From assembly GCA_009746045.1 (NCBI GenBank), contig RPFO01000132.1, positions 1,074,590-1,134,589 on the forward strand: 60,000 bases of DNA. Reading direction: 5' to 3'. Below the pieces are notes generated by a model, which was not told the DNA's origin, searched no databases, and saw only the letters and a list, made by a program, of their open reading frames with translations. The position numbers and the translations under genes were made by a program. Shown here piece by piece: positions 44,813 through 55,341 of this stretch. The DNA comes from Mesostigma viride (taxonomy: Eukaryota; Streptophyta; Mesostigmatophyceae; Mesostigmatales; Mesostigmataceae). Numbering within the stretch: the first letter of the stretch is position 1; each line of letters starts with the position of its first letter.

Positions 44813-46476
44813 TAATTAATTAATTAATAAGCACGTGACTGCGTCACGTGGGTGCCAATACAGAGTAAAGGAACCTTCAACCCTATATACACAGTGAGAA
44901 GGAGGGAGGGCGCCCTAGCTTCTCTCACTGCCGCAGGTGGGCAGGCCACAGAGCGCTCTCTCCACGGCATGGTGCCGGGGCGCAACACTGTGGGTGCAAT
45001 ATAACCAGTGCAATACCATAGGTAGGCTGACGCATAGCTTATGCTACAAATGTGAGGTGGGCTCAAGACGTCGGCTAATTAAGGCGCAAGCTGATGGCCA
45101 CAAGGTGCCAGAGCTAATTGAAGGTACTATAACGCTGTGCGCTAATATCGTTTCAAGTGCTGTAATGCCTAAGCTATCCCATCATCGATTGCCCCCATCT
45201 AGACAACTAGCTGGAGTGCTCTATCCCGGGGAAGCCCGGGGGGGCTTCCACAGTTTCTTGTTGACGTAGAGGTCCCCGCCCCGCCAGTACACTTGGGGCT
45301 TCTCGGGGTTGGTCTTGTGGCGGATGTAGTCGGGCCACTGATCGCGGCGTTGCTGCTGCTGGGCTGGCGTCAGGTCGTCGTCAAGCGACCAGGAGGTGTC
45401 CACCAGCTTCTTGCGGCGAGAGAGGAACCGAACTCGGGCTGTGATGTCGCTGAAGGTGAGGACCACTGGAGGGGGCCCAGCCTTGGCCCGTGGATGGGGC
45501 AGGCGGTAGGCGCCCTGCAGTATCGCACCTGGCAGCTGCATGCGCGCCATGAGCTGTTTCTTCAGCTCGTCGAGAAGAGAGTCTGGGGTCTCCTCCGGCA
45601 GCATGTCGAAGCGCCTGAGGATGACCCGGCAGCGGCGACGGTCGCGGTCAGCGGCCTCGCGGCGCGTGTCTTCCAGCTCCTGGAGCTTGGTGGTGATGGC
45701 GGTCGTGGTAGAGGATGCCTGGCTCTTGAGCAGGTCCGCCCAGGAGGCGCGAGTCGAGGGGTCATCACTAGCCCTACCAGCAGGTTGGGCGGCGATGGTG
45801 GCCGTTCGCTCGGCGATCTCGGGGACCTGCGTGGCCAGGGCGTCTACCTTGGCGGCAACTGCCTCAAGTTTCACGGTGCCTTGGCCGACTCGGCCTTCCA
45901 CCTGGTTAAGGCGGGTGGTCACAGTGGCTGTGGCCTCGGAAACTTTGGTGGCAATGTGCTCTTGCGTAGCAGTAAACTGAGGCTGGAGCTTAAGGGCGAC
46001 TCTGGCTTCAATGTTGTTGACCTTGGCCGAGAGAGTGTTGAGTGGGCCGTCAGGCGCGTTCAGGGCGGCGAGCTGCTCAGCCATCGGCGCCAGCTGCTCC
46101 GCCACTGCAGCTCGGATGGAGTCCGTGCTGGGGGAGGTGCTGCTCTGCGGGGATGCTGCAGCTGCTGTGGCTGCCCGTCTGCGCTCATGCAGGAGGCTCC
46201 TGAGGCCAGCGTAGCCAATCTGGGTGATGTCGTGGGCGTCGCAGCGCAGGTAGCTGCACATGATGACTGCCTTCAAGTACGCCTCCGGTTCTTGAAGCAG
46301 CCATTCCCAGGCGGGCTTGGTGACCTTGTCGCCAGGGGTAGGCAGGAAAAGTTCGTCATGGCGGGCCAGGAACTTGATAACATCGTCACATTGTTCCTTC
46401 GTGAGCGTAAAGATTTCCAAGATGCAAAAATCCCGCTGGCCGGCGCCGAAGCGGCGGACGTCCCATTTGGTATGGG
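44813..46476 (-). mobile_element. Half-LINE: ORF1-only retroelement with 12-bp target duplication
   Basis: The target duplication AATCAACACGAT lies at 44801-44812 and 46477-46488. The minus-strand 3' end is a TTAATTAATTAATTAATT tail (44812-44829) preceded by a perfect hairpin (CACGTGAC-tgc-GTCACGTG, 44832-44850). The only ORF is the ORF1-like protein, with no endonuclease or reverse transcriptase. This fits a non-autonomous element copied by target-primed reverse transcription, comparable in principle to mammalian HAL1. Confidence 0.78.
45221..46420 (-). CDS. LINE ORF1-like protein
   Basis: About 399 open codons. The N-terminal 100 residues are followed by a long alanine-rich coiled coil (about 105-255, with heptads such as LNTLSAKVNNIEARVAL). 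Next comes an RRM-like part with RCRVILRRFDML (about 275-290) and a C-terminal domain with AYRLPHPRAKAGPPPVVLTF, FLSRRKKL, LTPAQQQQRRDQWP and VYWRGGDLYVNKKLW. This is the architecture of L1-type ORF1 RNA-binding trimers. The frame is open to the element's 5' end without an in-frame ATG at the front, so the true start is uncertain. The whole length is uninterrupted, which stands out among the decayed neighbours. Confidence 0.82.
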   Translation of the reverse strand: MEIFTLTKEQCDDVIKFLARHDELFLPTPGDKVTKPAWEWLLQEPEAYLKAVIMCSYLRCDAHDITQIGYAGLRSLLHERRRAATAAAASPQSSTSPSTDSIRAAVAEQLAPMAEQLAALNAPDGPLNTLSAKVNNIEARVALKLQPQFTATQEHIATKVSEATATVTTRLNQVEGRVGQGTVKLEAVAAKVDALATQVPEIAERTATIAAQPAGRASDDPSTRASWADLLKSQASSTTTAITTKLQELEDTRREAADRDRRRCRVILRRFDMLPEETPDSLLDELKKQLMARMQLPGAILQGAYRLPHPRAKAGPPPVVLTFSDITARVRFLSRRKKLVDTSWSLDDDLTPAQQQQRRDQWPDYIRHKTNPEKPQVYWRGGDLYVNKKLWKPPRASPG

Positions 46477-46488
46477 AATCAACACGAT

Positions 46489-47250
46489 AACAGGAGGAAA
46501 AAATGGTTTCGACTTAGGACTTTTGTTTTTTGCAAAACATACTTAGCCCTAACCGGGAGAAGACAAGTGTACAACACGGAAACTCGTCTGTGGCGGGACG
46601 TGCTACTGATATAAGTCGTACACAGCGTACGACATCAGCGATGAAACGCCAAATCATAGGGAAAGGCTATGAACACGAAGTAATGAACACTCAGGATTGG
46701 ACGAAAAAATGAAACGCCAACCAAGTCATGGACAGAACCCGTAGATGGAAAAAGATTCACATGAAAGGCAATCAGACTCGAAACGGACGATTGGAGGAAA
46801 AAAATCAAGCCAAGTCATGGAATCGAAATGGAGACGCACGATTGGATACAAAAACGGAGCAAAACATTCGGAAAGGACATTCTGGAAAGGACATGACAGC
46901 GCATACTATACTGGATAGCGTCCCACGAAAAAACGAAACGACAGAATCTGTGGAGGGAAGAAGAATATCCGATATTCAGATCCGCATCAGAGGCATTTAA
47001 TTCCAAATGGACACGCACGATTGGAAGGAAGAATAAAATTTGGAAAGCACATGCCATATGCAGCGCATACGCCAGCGCATATACAACAGGACATGGTCCG
47101 CGGACCAATGGGATAAGAGTCTGAACCCGTTTATGCTCTGCAAGCAAGCGTGGAGGATTATGAACCAATGGGAAAACGCGTGCCAGGTCCGGCGCTGCAC
47201 TCGAAAATCTACGAAGATTATTAAAACGTGGCGGGACCGGTGGGCTCTGA
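46489..47250. other. Region upstream of the zinc-finger/HUH gene
   Basis: No gene is called. A segment at about 46506-46534 (CGACTTAGGACTTTTGTTTT) is similar, in opposite orientation, to one at about 50600-50645. The repeated 'GAAACG...CACGATTGGA' phrases at 46690-47035 look like a degenerate repeat. Confidence 0.45.
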
Positions 47251-49535
47251 ACCACCAACTCAGCCAACTACCTCCCCAGCGAACAATGTCCAGAGGAACT
47301 CGCCAACCACCCAGTGATCCGTTCCAAACTGGTGAATCTCGATCGCTATTCGAAAGACATCTCCTACAGTCTCAAGGTCAAGAAAGATAGCCTGGACAAG
47401 GCCGCGAAAGCAGAGGCGGTCCTATTCAGGCAACTTCTGGCCGCACGCAAGATTCACAGTAACAACATCGATACTTCGTACGAACAGAATGTCAAGAATG
47501 TGTCCGTGGTGAACCACGACCGTGCCAAAAAGATAAAGGAAGAGCGCCTCAAAGAGCTGAACGATCTTCGCCACACAATCAGCCTGAACTTACCGGCTGA
47601 GCTGGAGCCTCTGCTCCCCCTCCTACTCTCTACCGTGACCCGACCCAGGGAAACGCAGCTACCGGCGCACCGGGTGGATCCCGAAAAAGAGGCCTTTGTC
47701 ACGGATATACTGAACGACGCAAGCGTGTCCGGATTGCCGTCCGGATCGCGAACTACTATCGACTTAACCTCAGCATCTAACGATCGATGGCGAAGACGAA
47801 AAACCCGGCCAGTCGAAGCGGGTCAAGCTGGAGAAGCCAGACGCCGTCGGCGCTGCCGGCCCGGCAAGCCCGGCATGAGCTTGAAGACGACAACGTCGCC
47901 GCCGACGAGCTTAACCCGCGCACCACACGGCACAGAAACTTCATTTTAAGCGATGAATCGAGCGGCGATACCGAAAATGTGGTGGAAGGAGAGGAGAGTG
48001 ATAGAGGCGAGGATTCAGAGGAAGGGGAGTGTGAGAATGAAGAAAAAGAAGAAACTGAGGTGACCCCGCAGTACAACCTGCACCCGGCTTATGCCGAGCA
48101 GAGGGAGCACGACAGGGCACAACCTACTAATGGATACCCGTGTGACTGCTGCTATCGGATATTCACAACACCAGGGCGACGCAGACAGCACCTAAGCAGC
48201 GAAGCCAGAAAAAAAGAGTAAGTTTCTTGGTGGTTCGTGTGGTACGTGACTGCTGCAATCGGATATTCACAACACCAGGGCGACGCAGACAGCACCTAAG
48301 CAGCGAAGCCAGAAAAAAAGAGTAAGTTTCTTGGTGGTTCGTGTGGGTCACACTATTCTTGCATTTTGACCTTTTGCTAAATGCGTTGTATCCATGCTAA
48401 TTACAATTCGGCTTTCTGCTATCTGTTATATGCTGGGATTTTGCAGGAAGGCGAGGGAGAAAGCAGAGAGGAAGGAAGCGCATAAGAAGGCAGCACAAGG
48501 CGATGCCCAGCAAGCCAAGCAGCCGTCTGCCCCTGCCGAGGAGGCCCCCGGCGGAAGCGAGGAGGAGTATATTCCCGTGCTGGGCGCCAAGGCTGGCCAG
48601 CACGGAGGCAAAGCCGAAATGGGCATCCTACCACATCACCGTGACAGCTACAAGCAGGGATCTGAGCGAGGAGGAGCGACGTGTGCTCGTCTCTTTTGCT
48701 CACCGGCACATCCGCAAGGGTATGGGAGTGCTAGAGACCGGTGTTTTTCAGGGGAAGAAACATTGCCATATCTTGGGCGAGATAAACAGCACGTCAGCCC
48801 AAATGATCCAGAAAGTCCTGCGGCTAAAGCTGGGATGGGATGCCAAGTCTGATGACACCGCGCACGTGCGCAGCATCAAAGTGCGCCAAGTATTGAAGTC
48901 GCACAAGGTCAGTTTTTCTGGCTGCATAGGGTATCTGCTGAAATGCGAATGGGATGACGAGTGTTTTTTCCAGAGGAACTTGAGTGAGCAGGAGTTAGAG
49001 GAAGGCAGAACAGATTACTTGATGTACGGCAGCCCTTTGTTGAAGACGAGGCTCACTCTGAATTCATACAATTTCATGGATCGTTGCGTCGTATTTTACC
49101 AGAAACACCACCGCAAGCTGGGATCGCGGCCAAGGCTTCTGAACACGCTGGGAATGATGTTCCAAACCGGCCACTACTCAATCGACACCAAGTTTTTGTC
49201 TGGTGCAGGCATGGACTGGAAGAAAGCGCAATCATTGTTCGAGATCATCAGCATGCCCCAACCTGAACGAGTACACAGCAGCCAGCGTAGGGGCACTGGT
49301 GGCAGCCGCCATATTTTCTCCGCGTAACCGCTACTTCGACCTCGGGGAGGAGGAGGCTGGCCTGCAGCCTGTCACTAAAAAATTGAAAAAAGAACCTGCC
49401 AAAATTGAGTCACCTGTTGCTGACGACGCGCAACCATCATTGTACCAACAAGTGGTGGACTTTGAGAATGAGATGGAAGTAGAAGTTGCCCATGGAGAGA
49501 AAACTCCTGCACAATTACGTGTGCATGGTGACTGA
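47250..49535 (+). pseudogene. Zinc-finger and HUH-type Rep endonuclease gene of a transposon (frame-broken)
   Basis: Open segments in changing frames read as one long protein. 47250-47780 is a helical region (…NHPVIRSKLVNLDRYSKD…). 47870-48220 is an acidic stretch ending in a zinc-finger-like CDCCYRIFTTPGRRRQHL with donor GA/gtaagt. An acceptor (ttttgcag) at about 48446 opens the next exon. 48503-49260 is the catalytic part with a strand YHITVTA (residues 43-49 of this ORF), the HUH motif KKHCHILGE (H87, H89; about 48761) and a YLLK motif (Y144, K147; about 48932), the nucleophile pattern of single-tyrosine Rep proteins. 49265-49535 is a charged tail. Such enzymes nick and join DNA for replicative transposition. 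Frame breaks near 47790, 47850, 48600 and 49260 suggest decay or read errors. Replitron-like affiliation is an inference. Confidence 0.68.
48142..48349 (+). repeat. 104-bp tandem duplication across zinc-finger exon end and donor
   Basis: 48142-48245 and 48246-48349 are almost identical. Each holds the finger-coding sequence followed by the donor gtaagtttcttgg. The second copy is out of frame after a stop, so its donor is probably a decoy. Confidence 0.88.
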
Positions 49536-49715
49536 CAAGTTTAATGATGCCTGGCTAGACCGAGAATCATAGACGGTGATGATGGTCGTGATGAGATGAT
49601 TTTGTGCGGGGACTATATTGAAGTGTCGTGAAGTTATGGTGATGATGGCTGTAACATGGGGATGAAATTAAGTGTCCTGAAATATTTTTAATGCAATACT
49701 TGTTGACTTGGATCA
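49536..49715. other. 3' flank of the HUH gene
   Basis: No gene. Contains imperfect GTGATGATGG repeats. Confidence 0.4.
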
Positions 49716-50330
49716 TTAATTAATTAATTAAAATCATAGCTCCGTGGGGAGCATATGTAACACATAGCCCTGAGAAAGGGGCATCTATGGGTTTGTAATA
49801 CAATCAGGGCGACAACCTGCAGGTGTAGGATGTACGACTATCACCTGCTCTGGGTGCACTAGGTGCACCTGCACCTCCATGATGGTTCATGCCTCCTAAA
49901 CAAGCACAGGCACCCAGGGGGGGCTTGAGGAGAGGGCCTAGAAGGCCTGCATGACATATGGGGTGGAAGGTATGTGGCTAGGCTATGGCTAGGGTACACA
50001 TGGCCTCTCAGCAGGGATGAGTAACTCCCTGCATGGGCAAAGCATGACTCGAAATTGCTACGGCTATTGCAAGGGCGGGTGTGGGCCCGTCACGTAGGCA
50101 TACATGGCCACGCCACTAAGCTTTCTAGTCTACACTACTGCTATATATTCCCTAGGCTGGGGTGGCCATGGGGTGGCTGGGGCGGCAGGGGTCGCCTGCC
50201 AGGGCTTGTGGGCGACGTAGATGTCCGCCCCCTTCCAGTAGACCGGCTTCTGCCCCGCCGTCTGCCGAAGCTGGAGGTAGGTCGGCCATAACTCCCGTCG
50301 CCGTTGTTGCCGCGTCACTTGGATCATGAC
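49716..50330 (-). mobile_element. Truncated half-LINE copy 1
   Basis: The minus strand encodes the ORF1 C-terminal end (TRQQRRRELWPTYLQLRQTA, VYWKGADIYVAHKPW; 50330-50165). It then has about 400 bases of 3' UTR, a hairpin GCTCC-GTGG-GGAGC and a TTAATTAATTAATTAA tail at about 49716-49731. Nearly identical to 51500-52110. Confidence 0.82.
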
Positions 50331-51060
50331 CCACACAATCATATCATAATTGTAACCTTATACTACATAGTATGAATCTGGCATGGCAACATGAAATAGG
50401 CACATGTGCATTACACACAGCATAATGAATACACCCAAGTCCCCATGTTTTTTTTTTTGGAAATGCTACAAGTTTTCATTTTCAGCTCTTGCATTACCCT
50501 TGGTAGCATTTTTTTTTGCATGGCTGCGTTAGGAAAAAAGCACAGGACGTAAGTGTTTCAGCCGTTGCAGTAATCCTTGACAGCAGCGCTTTTTTTTGCA
50601 GGGCTGACTTAGGCAAAAAACACAAGTCCTAAGCCAAAAGCAGATTTGCGTTATAAAGGAGGTTTGGCTTTGGACTTAGGTTTTTTTCATTAGTTAGGTA
50701 AGTTTGAAAAAAAAGTCTGAAAGTCCGGGCAAAGGTGAATACAACAAAAAATACAACACGATAACTGGAACAAAGACGGGAAAAGCGATGTAACTGACTA
50801 AGACCAACACCATATTTTGCGGTGTGGGAAAGGAGACTGTGAATATCCGGGTAACGAATAAAAGAAATTTGCTGGTATTTAGGATCCTTGCGCTTATCAT
50901 AGACAGCCGTACGCCAGCCCTTCTTGTTATGGGTAATGTTAAGATCGAGGTAATTGCAATTAGTATCCTCCGACGTGAGGGACGCTTGCGGGTAGAAGGC
51001 TATGGCTGTGTACCGTGTGTTCAGCGGTGCACGTGACTAGGTATGGTGGCACAGCTAGGC
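50331..51060. other. Intervening repeats, RT fragment copy
   Basis: 50440-50700 has several T-runs and an inverted CTTAGG...CCTAAG motif. 50750-50955 is a partial copy of the 786-bp RT-fragment repeat (minus strand, KFLLFVTRI frame). Confidence 0.55.
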
Positions 51061-51067
51061 AACATTC

Positions 51068-51310
51068 TAGGAGAAGGCCGACCAAGTTGCCACTGTGAAG
51101 AATCAGCTGGCTAACAACGTCACGCGCGCCAGGGAGGCCCTGATGAGGCTGTTTGGCTTCAGGGCAGACGAGATGGACGCTGTAATGGAGCGGCTCGCTC
51201 AGAAGGAGATGGAGAGGGTGGGGCAGCTGGGCCCCATCCAGCAACTGCAGGAGGCCCAGCCCCTTGTGACTGACAGTGAGATGGCAGTAGACCTGACCCT
51301 GACAGACTAG
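51068..51310 (+). CDS. Possible terminal exon of an unrecognised coiled-coil protein
   Basis: After an acceptor-like attctag at 51067 the frame reads EKADQVATVKNQLANN...AREALMRLFGFRADEMDAVM to a stop at 51308-51310. Amphipathic and helical, it looks like real coding sequence, but no family is recognised and upstream exons were not found. It lies between two half-LINE copies and may itself be part of a mobile element. Confidence 0.4.
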
Positions 51311-51499
51311 ATAACAGTGACATATGACAGCATAAGATGTAGATGTTTGCGAATGTTAAAAGTTTAGGATGCCAGCATAAGATAGGTATTTATTTTTAAT
51401 GACAGAAGATGTGAATGTTTTGGCCTGAATGTAAAAATTATCTAAGTCCCAATAGTATATTTAAAGTATTCTTAGGCAGGACCAGGCCACGTGGCAGCC

Positions 51500-52210
51500 A
51501 AAAATTAATTAATTAATTAAAATCGTAGCTCCGTGGGGAGCATATGTAACACATAGCCCTGAGAAAGGGGCATCTATGGGTTTGTAATCAATCAGGGCGA
51601 CAACCTGCAGGTGTAGGATGTACAACTATCACCTGCTCTGGGTGCACTAGGTGCACCTGCACCTCCATGATGGTTCATGCCTCCTAAACAAGCACAGGCA
51701 CCCAGGGGGGGCTTGAGGAGAGGGCCTAGAAGGCCTGCATGACATATGGGGTGGAAGGTATGTGGCTAGGCTATAGCTAGGGTACACATGGCCTCTCAGC
51801 AGGGAGTAACTCCCTGCATGGGCAAAGCATGACTCGAAATTGCTACGGCTATTGCAAGGGCGGGTGTGGGCCAATCACGTAGGCATACATGGCCACGTCA
51901 CTAAGCTTTCTAGGCTACACTACTGCTATATATTCCCTAGGCTGGGGTGGCTGGGGTGGCTGGGGCGGCAGGGGTCGCCTGCCAGGGCTTGTGGGCGACG
52001 TAGATGTCCGCCCCCTTCCAGTAGACCGGCTTCTGCCCCGCCGTCTGCCGAAGCTGGAGGTAGGTCGGCCATAACTCCCGTCGCCGTTGTTGCTGCGTCA
52101 AGGTCAGGTCGTCGTCCAGCGTGTAGGCGGTCCCCCCAAGCCGCTTGCGACACTTGAGGAACTCCATCTTATCCGCCATGGTGTCAAAGGTGAGGGCAGC
52201 CAAAAAGCCC
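51500..52210 (-). mobile_element. Truncated half-LINE copy 2
   Basis: Same 3' end as copy 1 (tail at 51505-51520, hairpin, UTR), but extends further into ORF1: FDTMADKMEFLKCRKRL, AYTLDDDLTLTQQQRRRELW, VYWKGADIYVAHKPW (52203-51960). Differences from copy 1 are few, so both are recent or one is a duplication of the other. Confidence 0.83.
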
Positions 52211-52889
52211 GCCGGTAGACCAGGGACGGCACGGTACGGACGCGGAACGCGGACATCCCGTGGAGACCCAGCGGGGACTCCGATCAGGGAATCCCGTCAG
52301 GGACCCTGCCAGGGACCCACACGGGGTCCCTTGGGTCCCGGTTTCCACGGTTAGGATATACGGGCGCCCGCTAGCTTCATTGCTTTGGCTTCATTAATTA
52401 ATCAATCGTTGCCTTGAAACCAAGTATTCCTAGAAGCTGTGTCGAGCAAGGCGTCAGGCCCAAGTTGTGGGGCTAGGTCCACATAGAATCAAAGCCCACA
52501 GGCTAGCAGAACCAAACTGGGCGTAATGATTTGAAGTACAGCCACTTTCTCGATCGCGCAGAAGTAAATAATCACGAGCGTGACACCCAGCCGCCTAAAC
52601 AGCATGCAAGTGTGGAGGTAGGTTGCATCATTTCATTTCAGAAAAAGTAAAACATAAAAACACTAAATTTAGGTTTGCCTTGAATAGCTTCGTAAATTAC
52701 AAGTACTCTAGATTGCACACCTTAATGTGTCAGTGAGACAACTCACTGACACATGTAGCGTCCGTAAAATAGCTCCAAAATGCCCACATTCTTCAACAGG
52801 AACTAGGACAAAGGACAAGTGGCGCAAGTAACTAGGATGCCCAGCAAGCGGCATCACAAGTCACCAACGAGACACTGCTGACTTCAGAT
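52211..52889. other. Intergenic sequence 3' of the metallophosphatase
   Basis: 52220-52350 is rich in short GGGAC/GTCCC phrases (…cagggacccacacggggtcccttggg…). A TTAATTAATCAAT at about 52394 may be another tail. A stem-loop at 52725-52754 is listed separately. No gene is seen. Confidence 0.5.
52725..52754. terminator. 13-bp perfect stem, 4-base loop, 3' of metallophosphatase
   Basis: ATGTGTCAGTGAG - ACAA - CTCACTGACACAT. It lies about 135 bases beyond the stop of the minus-strand gene, so it would be in the 3' UTR or near the end of the transcript. The sequence AGTGAGACAA also occurs in the inverted repeat at 1776-1824. A role in 3'-end formation is an inference. Confidence 0.55.
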
Positions 52890-55341
52890 CTACAGGCTGG
52901 GCTGTGGGTGGCGCGACCACGTAAACGGCCCAAACTGGGTCGCATCCGGGCCACTCCCGTAGCCGTAGTAGGCGTCCGCGTTGGCGGTGACACGCAGGTA
53001 CTCCAACGGGAGGGTCCCGCCATGGATGATCACGCGGTGGAAGTTCTTGACGGGCTCCAGCGTCTCAAACTCCGTGTTCTGGACCAGGTAGGGGTTGGCC
53101 CCAGGGCCGTTGGCGAACGGGTTGTCCGACTTGTAGACCTTGGAGTCGCCGTGGATGGCCAGCACGGGGCGACCGAACGCGAGCGTGTTGTTGCGAAGCG
53201 TCTGCACAATCGGCTTATACCCCGTCAGACGCGTCACCGGCTTGCCATCGAGGTCCCACATGTCCGCCTGGAACATGAGGCACACGGCCTTGAAGTCGCC
53301 CTCCCACGCCGTCGCAAACGCCTGGTTGATCCAACGGTTGGTCGCGCCCACGCGCTCCGCCACCTCGTCCAGCTGGCGCTGGGACCGGGGGTCGGGCGCC
53401 CCGAACCAGTTCTCGGCCCCCTCGTTCGTGCCGCCGGGGATGCCCACGGCCACAAAGAGGACGCCCGCCTCGGCGAACATGACGTTCTCTACGTACTTGC
53501 CGTCCGCCGGGTGCGCGGGGTCGAACGCGATTGCCTGAGAGAGCACGCTCTTGTGCTTGCCCAGGGTGCCACCAGGACGCGAGAAGAAGATGCGGCGTAG
53601 CATGGCCAGGTTGTCGATCGGGTCACCAGGCCTGTGGCTCCCGTCGTCCGCAACGGCGTCGTAGTACCCGTCGCAGTTGGTGGCGGCCGGCGCAGTTAGG
53701 CACGGCCACGGGGTGACGGCAGTGTAGCTCCAGCCGCCCTGCTTGGCCTTTTGACAGTCCGCCCAGTCGTTGTCTCCCGGGGTGTACACGAGCGGGACAG
53801 CGAATCCCTTCCACGCGTTGAAGACCCTCCAGTTGTACTCCTCGGAGCAGTGGTCGTTCCCCGAGCGGAAGTCGCCCACATGCGTCACCAGCTCGACCGA
53901 CTCGTCGGCATTGACCGCCTCGATAAACGCGGGAACCTTGTTGATCTGCGTGGTGTCGCCAATCGTCTCCCCATAGGGCGCGTCACCCCAGACCGCGAAC
54001 GTGAACTGGTTGGCATCGCCGCAACGAGGGGATTTATCCAGGTGGAACTCGAACTCGAACGTGGTGAACAAGGTGAGCGTGCGCTGCTTGGAGGTGCCCG
54101 TCACGCCCTCAAACCCGCGGGACCCGGAACCCCACAACAGGGACCACGCAAAGGATGGGTAGACGGCCTCAAAGCGTACAAGGCCCACAGACGACAGAAC
54201 CCCCACTGCGGGAACATCCAGCAGAGTCGTGCAGAGCATCTCCCAGTCATTACTGGTCGTCATACAGCTGGCTGTGAAGATGCCCCCGAGGGCCTCGTAC
54301 ACGTCGTTCTCATTCCTCTTGAGCTCGAGATCCGACTTGAGGTGGAGGGGGCAGCCAGCAGTCCATGATGCCCACAGGCTGACGGGATCGCATGTGTTGC
54401 CAGCAGGCCACAAAGGCAGGAAGTGCAATGTAACAAAGCAGTGTGGATGTGCGAAAGCTACACATGAATTGCTGAATTGCACTGCATCAAGGTCGGTATG
54501 GGCAGTTTCAAGGTCGTGATAGGAGTTCCAGAAACAGCAGAAAAAAAGATCATTTGAAAAGAACTGGGCGAGAAGCTGGAGAGCCAGCGGCGATATGCAT
54601 TTTTTATTAATGATACGGGGCAGGCAGTATATTGCCACACCCGATGCTTTCAATGTCCCAGCTTAACCTCACTGCATTTGAATGTTACAATCTAAAGGAT
54701 GGCACTGCTACCCATCCCTCTACTATGCATCAAAATCCTGGGATCGATTGTGCTTTAGAGATAAAACCGGAATCTACGCAACAACACTATTGATGTCTTC
54801 GCCGTTCCGATCTGCGGACCCAGAGATCATCAGCAAGATTATTCCACCCGTGATATGGTAGTTCAAAACAACGTGCAAGTTTTAGCGCGAGCCTACAAAA
54901 ACCTTAGGGCATTCACCAGAACGGCCGAACTCTGTCAAGCGCAAAAGGATGACCTGAAGGGAGAAAAGAAACCAGAAATGCGCCAAGCAGCCCTTGTCTT
55001 CATTATAATGGGCGAAACCTAGCGATACCGCCGAACAAATATGTACCGCTTGTAATTGTCAGCATTACTGTTCCTTATATTATGTCCAGCAAAAAACAAT
55101 TTATTAGCGGGCAACTGCATGCACGAGGTTAATTCGAAAGGCGCCGAGGACTCCCTGCTTACTTTAAAAGGCTGCATTTCTCCGGGATAGCGGTATCAAA
55201 GCCTGACGCAGTGGCTTTCAAAAAGAAATTCTTTTCCCCGCAGATCTTGGAGACATCACTGGCAACGGCGGAGCTTACGCATGCAATTGCGATGAACAAC
55301 GCAACCGCACAAACGCGGTTCGACAACCACGAAACCGCCAT
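52890..55341 (-). CDS. Secreted calcineurin-like metallophosphatase, two exons
   Basis: Exon 1 (55341-55163) encodes a signal peptide: MAVSWLSNRVCAV..., hydrophobic 11-27, likely cut after AVA near residue 27, then a short Cys-containing segment. Its donor is gtaagc. Exon 2 (54378-52890, acceptor cccgtcag) joins in frame, 555 residues in total. The metallophosphoesterase motifs are GDAPYG (191-196), HVGD (226-229), PGDND (260-264) and IHGDS (468-472), which bind the two metal ions. Two insertions with paired cysteines lie between them. It should hydrolyse phosphate esters outside the cell or in the secretory pathway. The substrate is unknown. Exon 2 is open for another 92 codons upstream, so a different acceptor is possible. 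The exon 1 link rests on splice phase, proximity and the need for a signal peptide. Confidence 0.8.

Noticed and set aside
45293-46546. 417-codon plus-strand ORF opposite the ORF1-like protein
   Set aside because: It is the antisense shadow of a GC-rich coding region. The minus strand has coiled-coil and ORF1 motifs.
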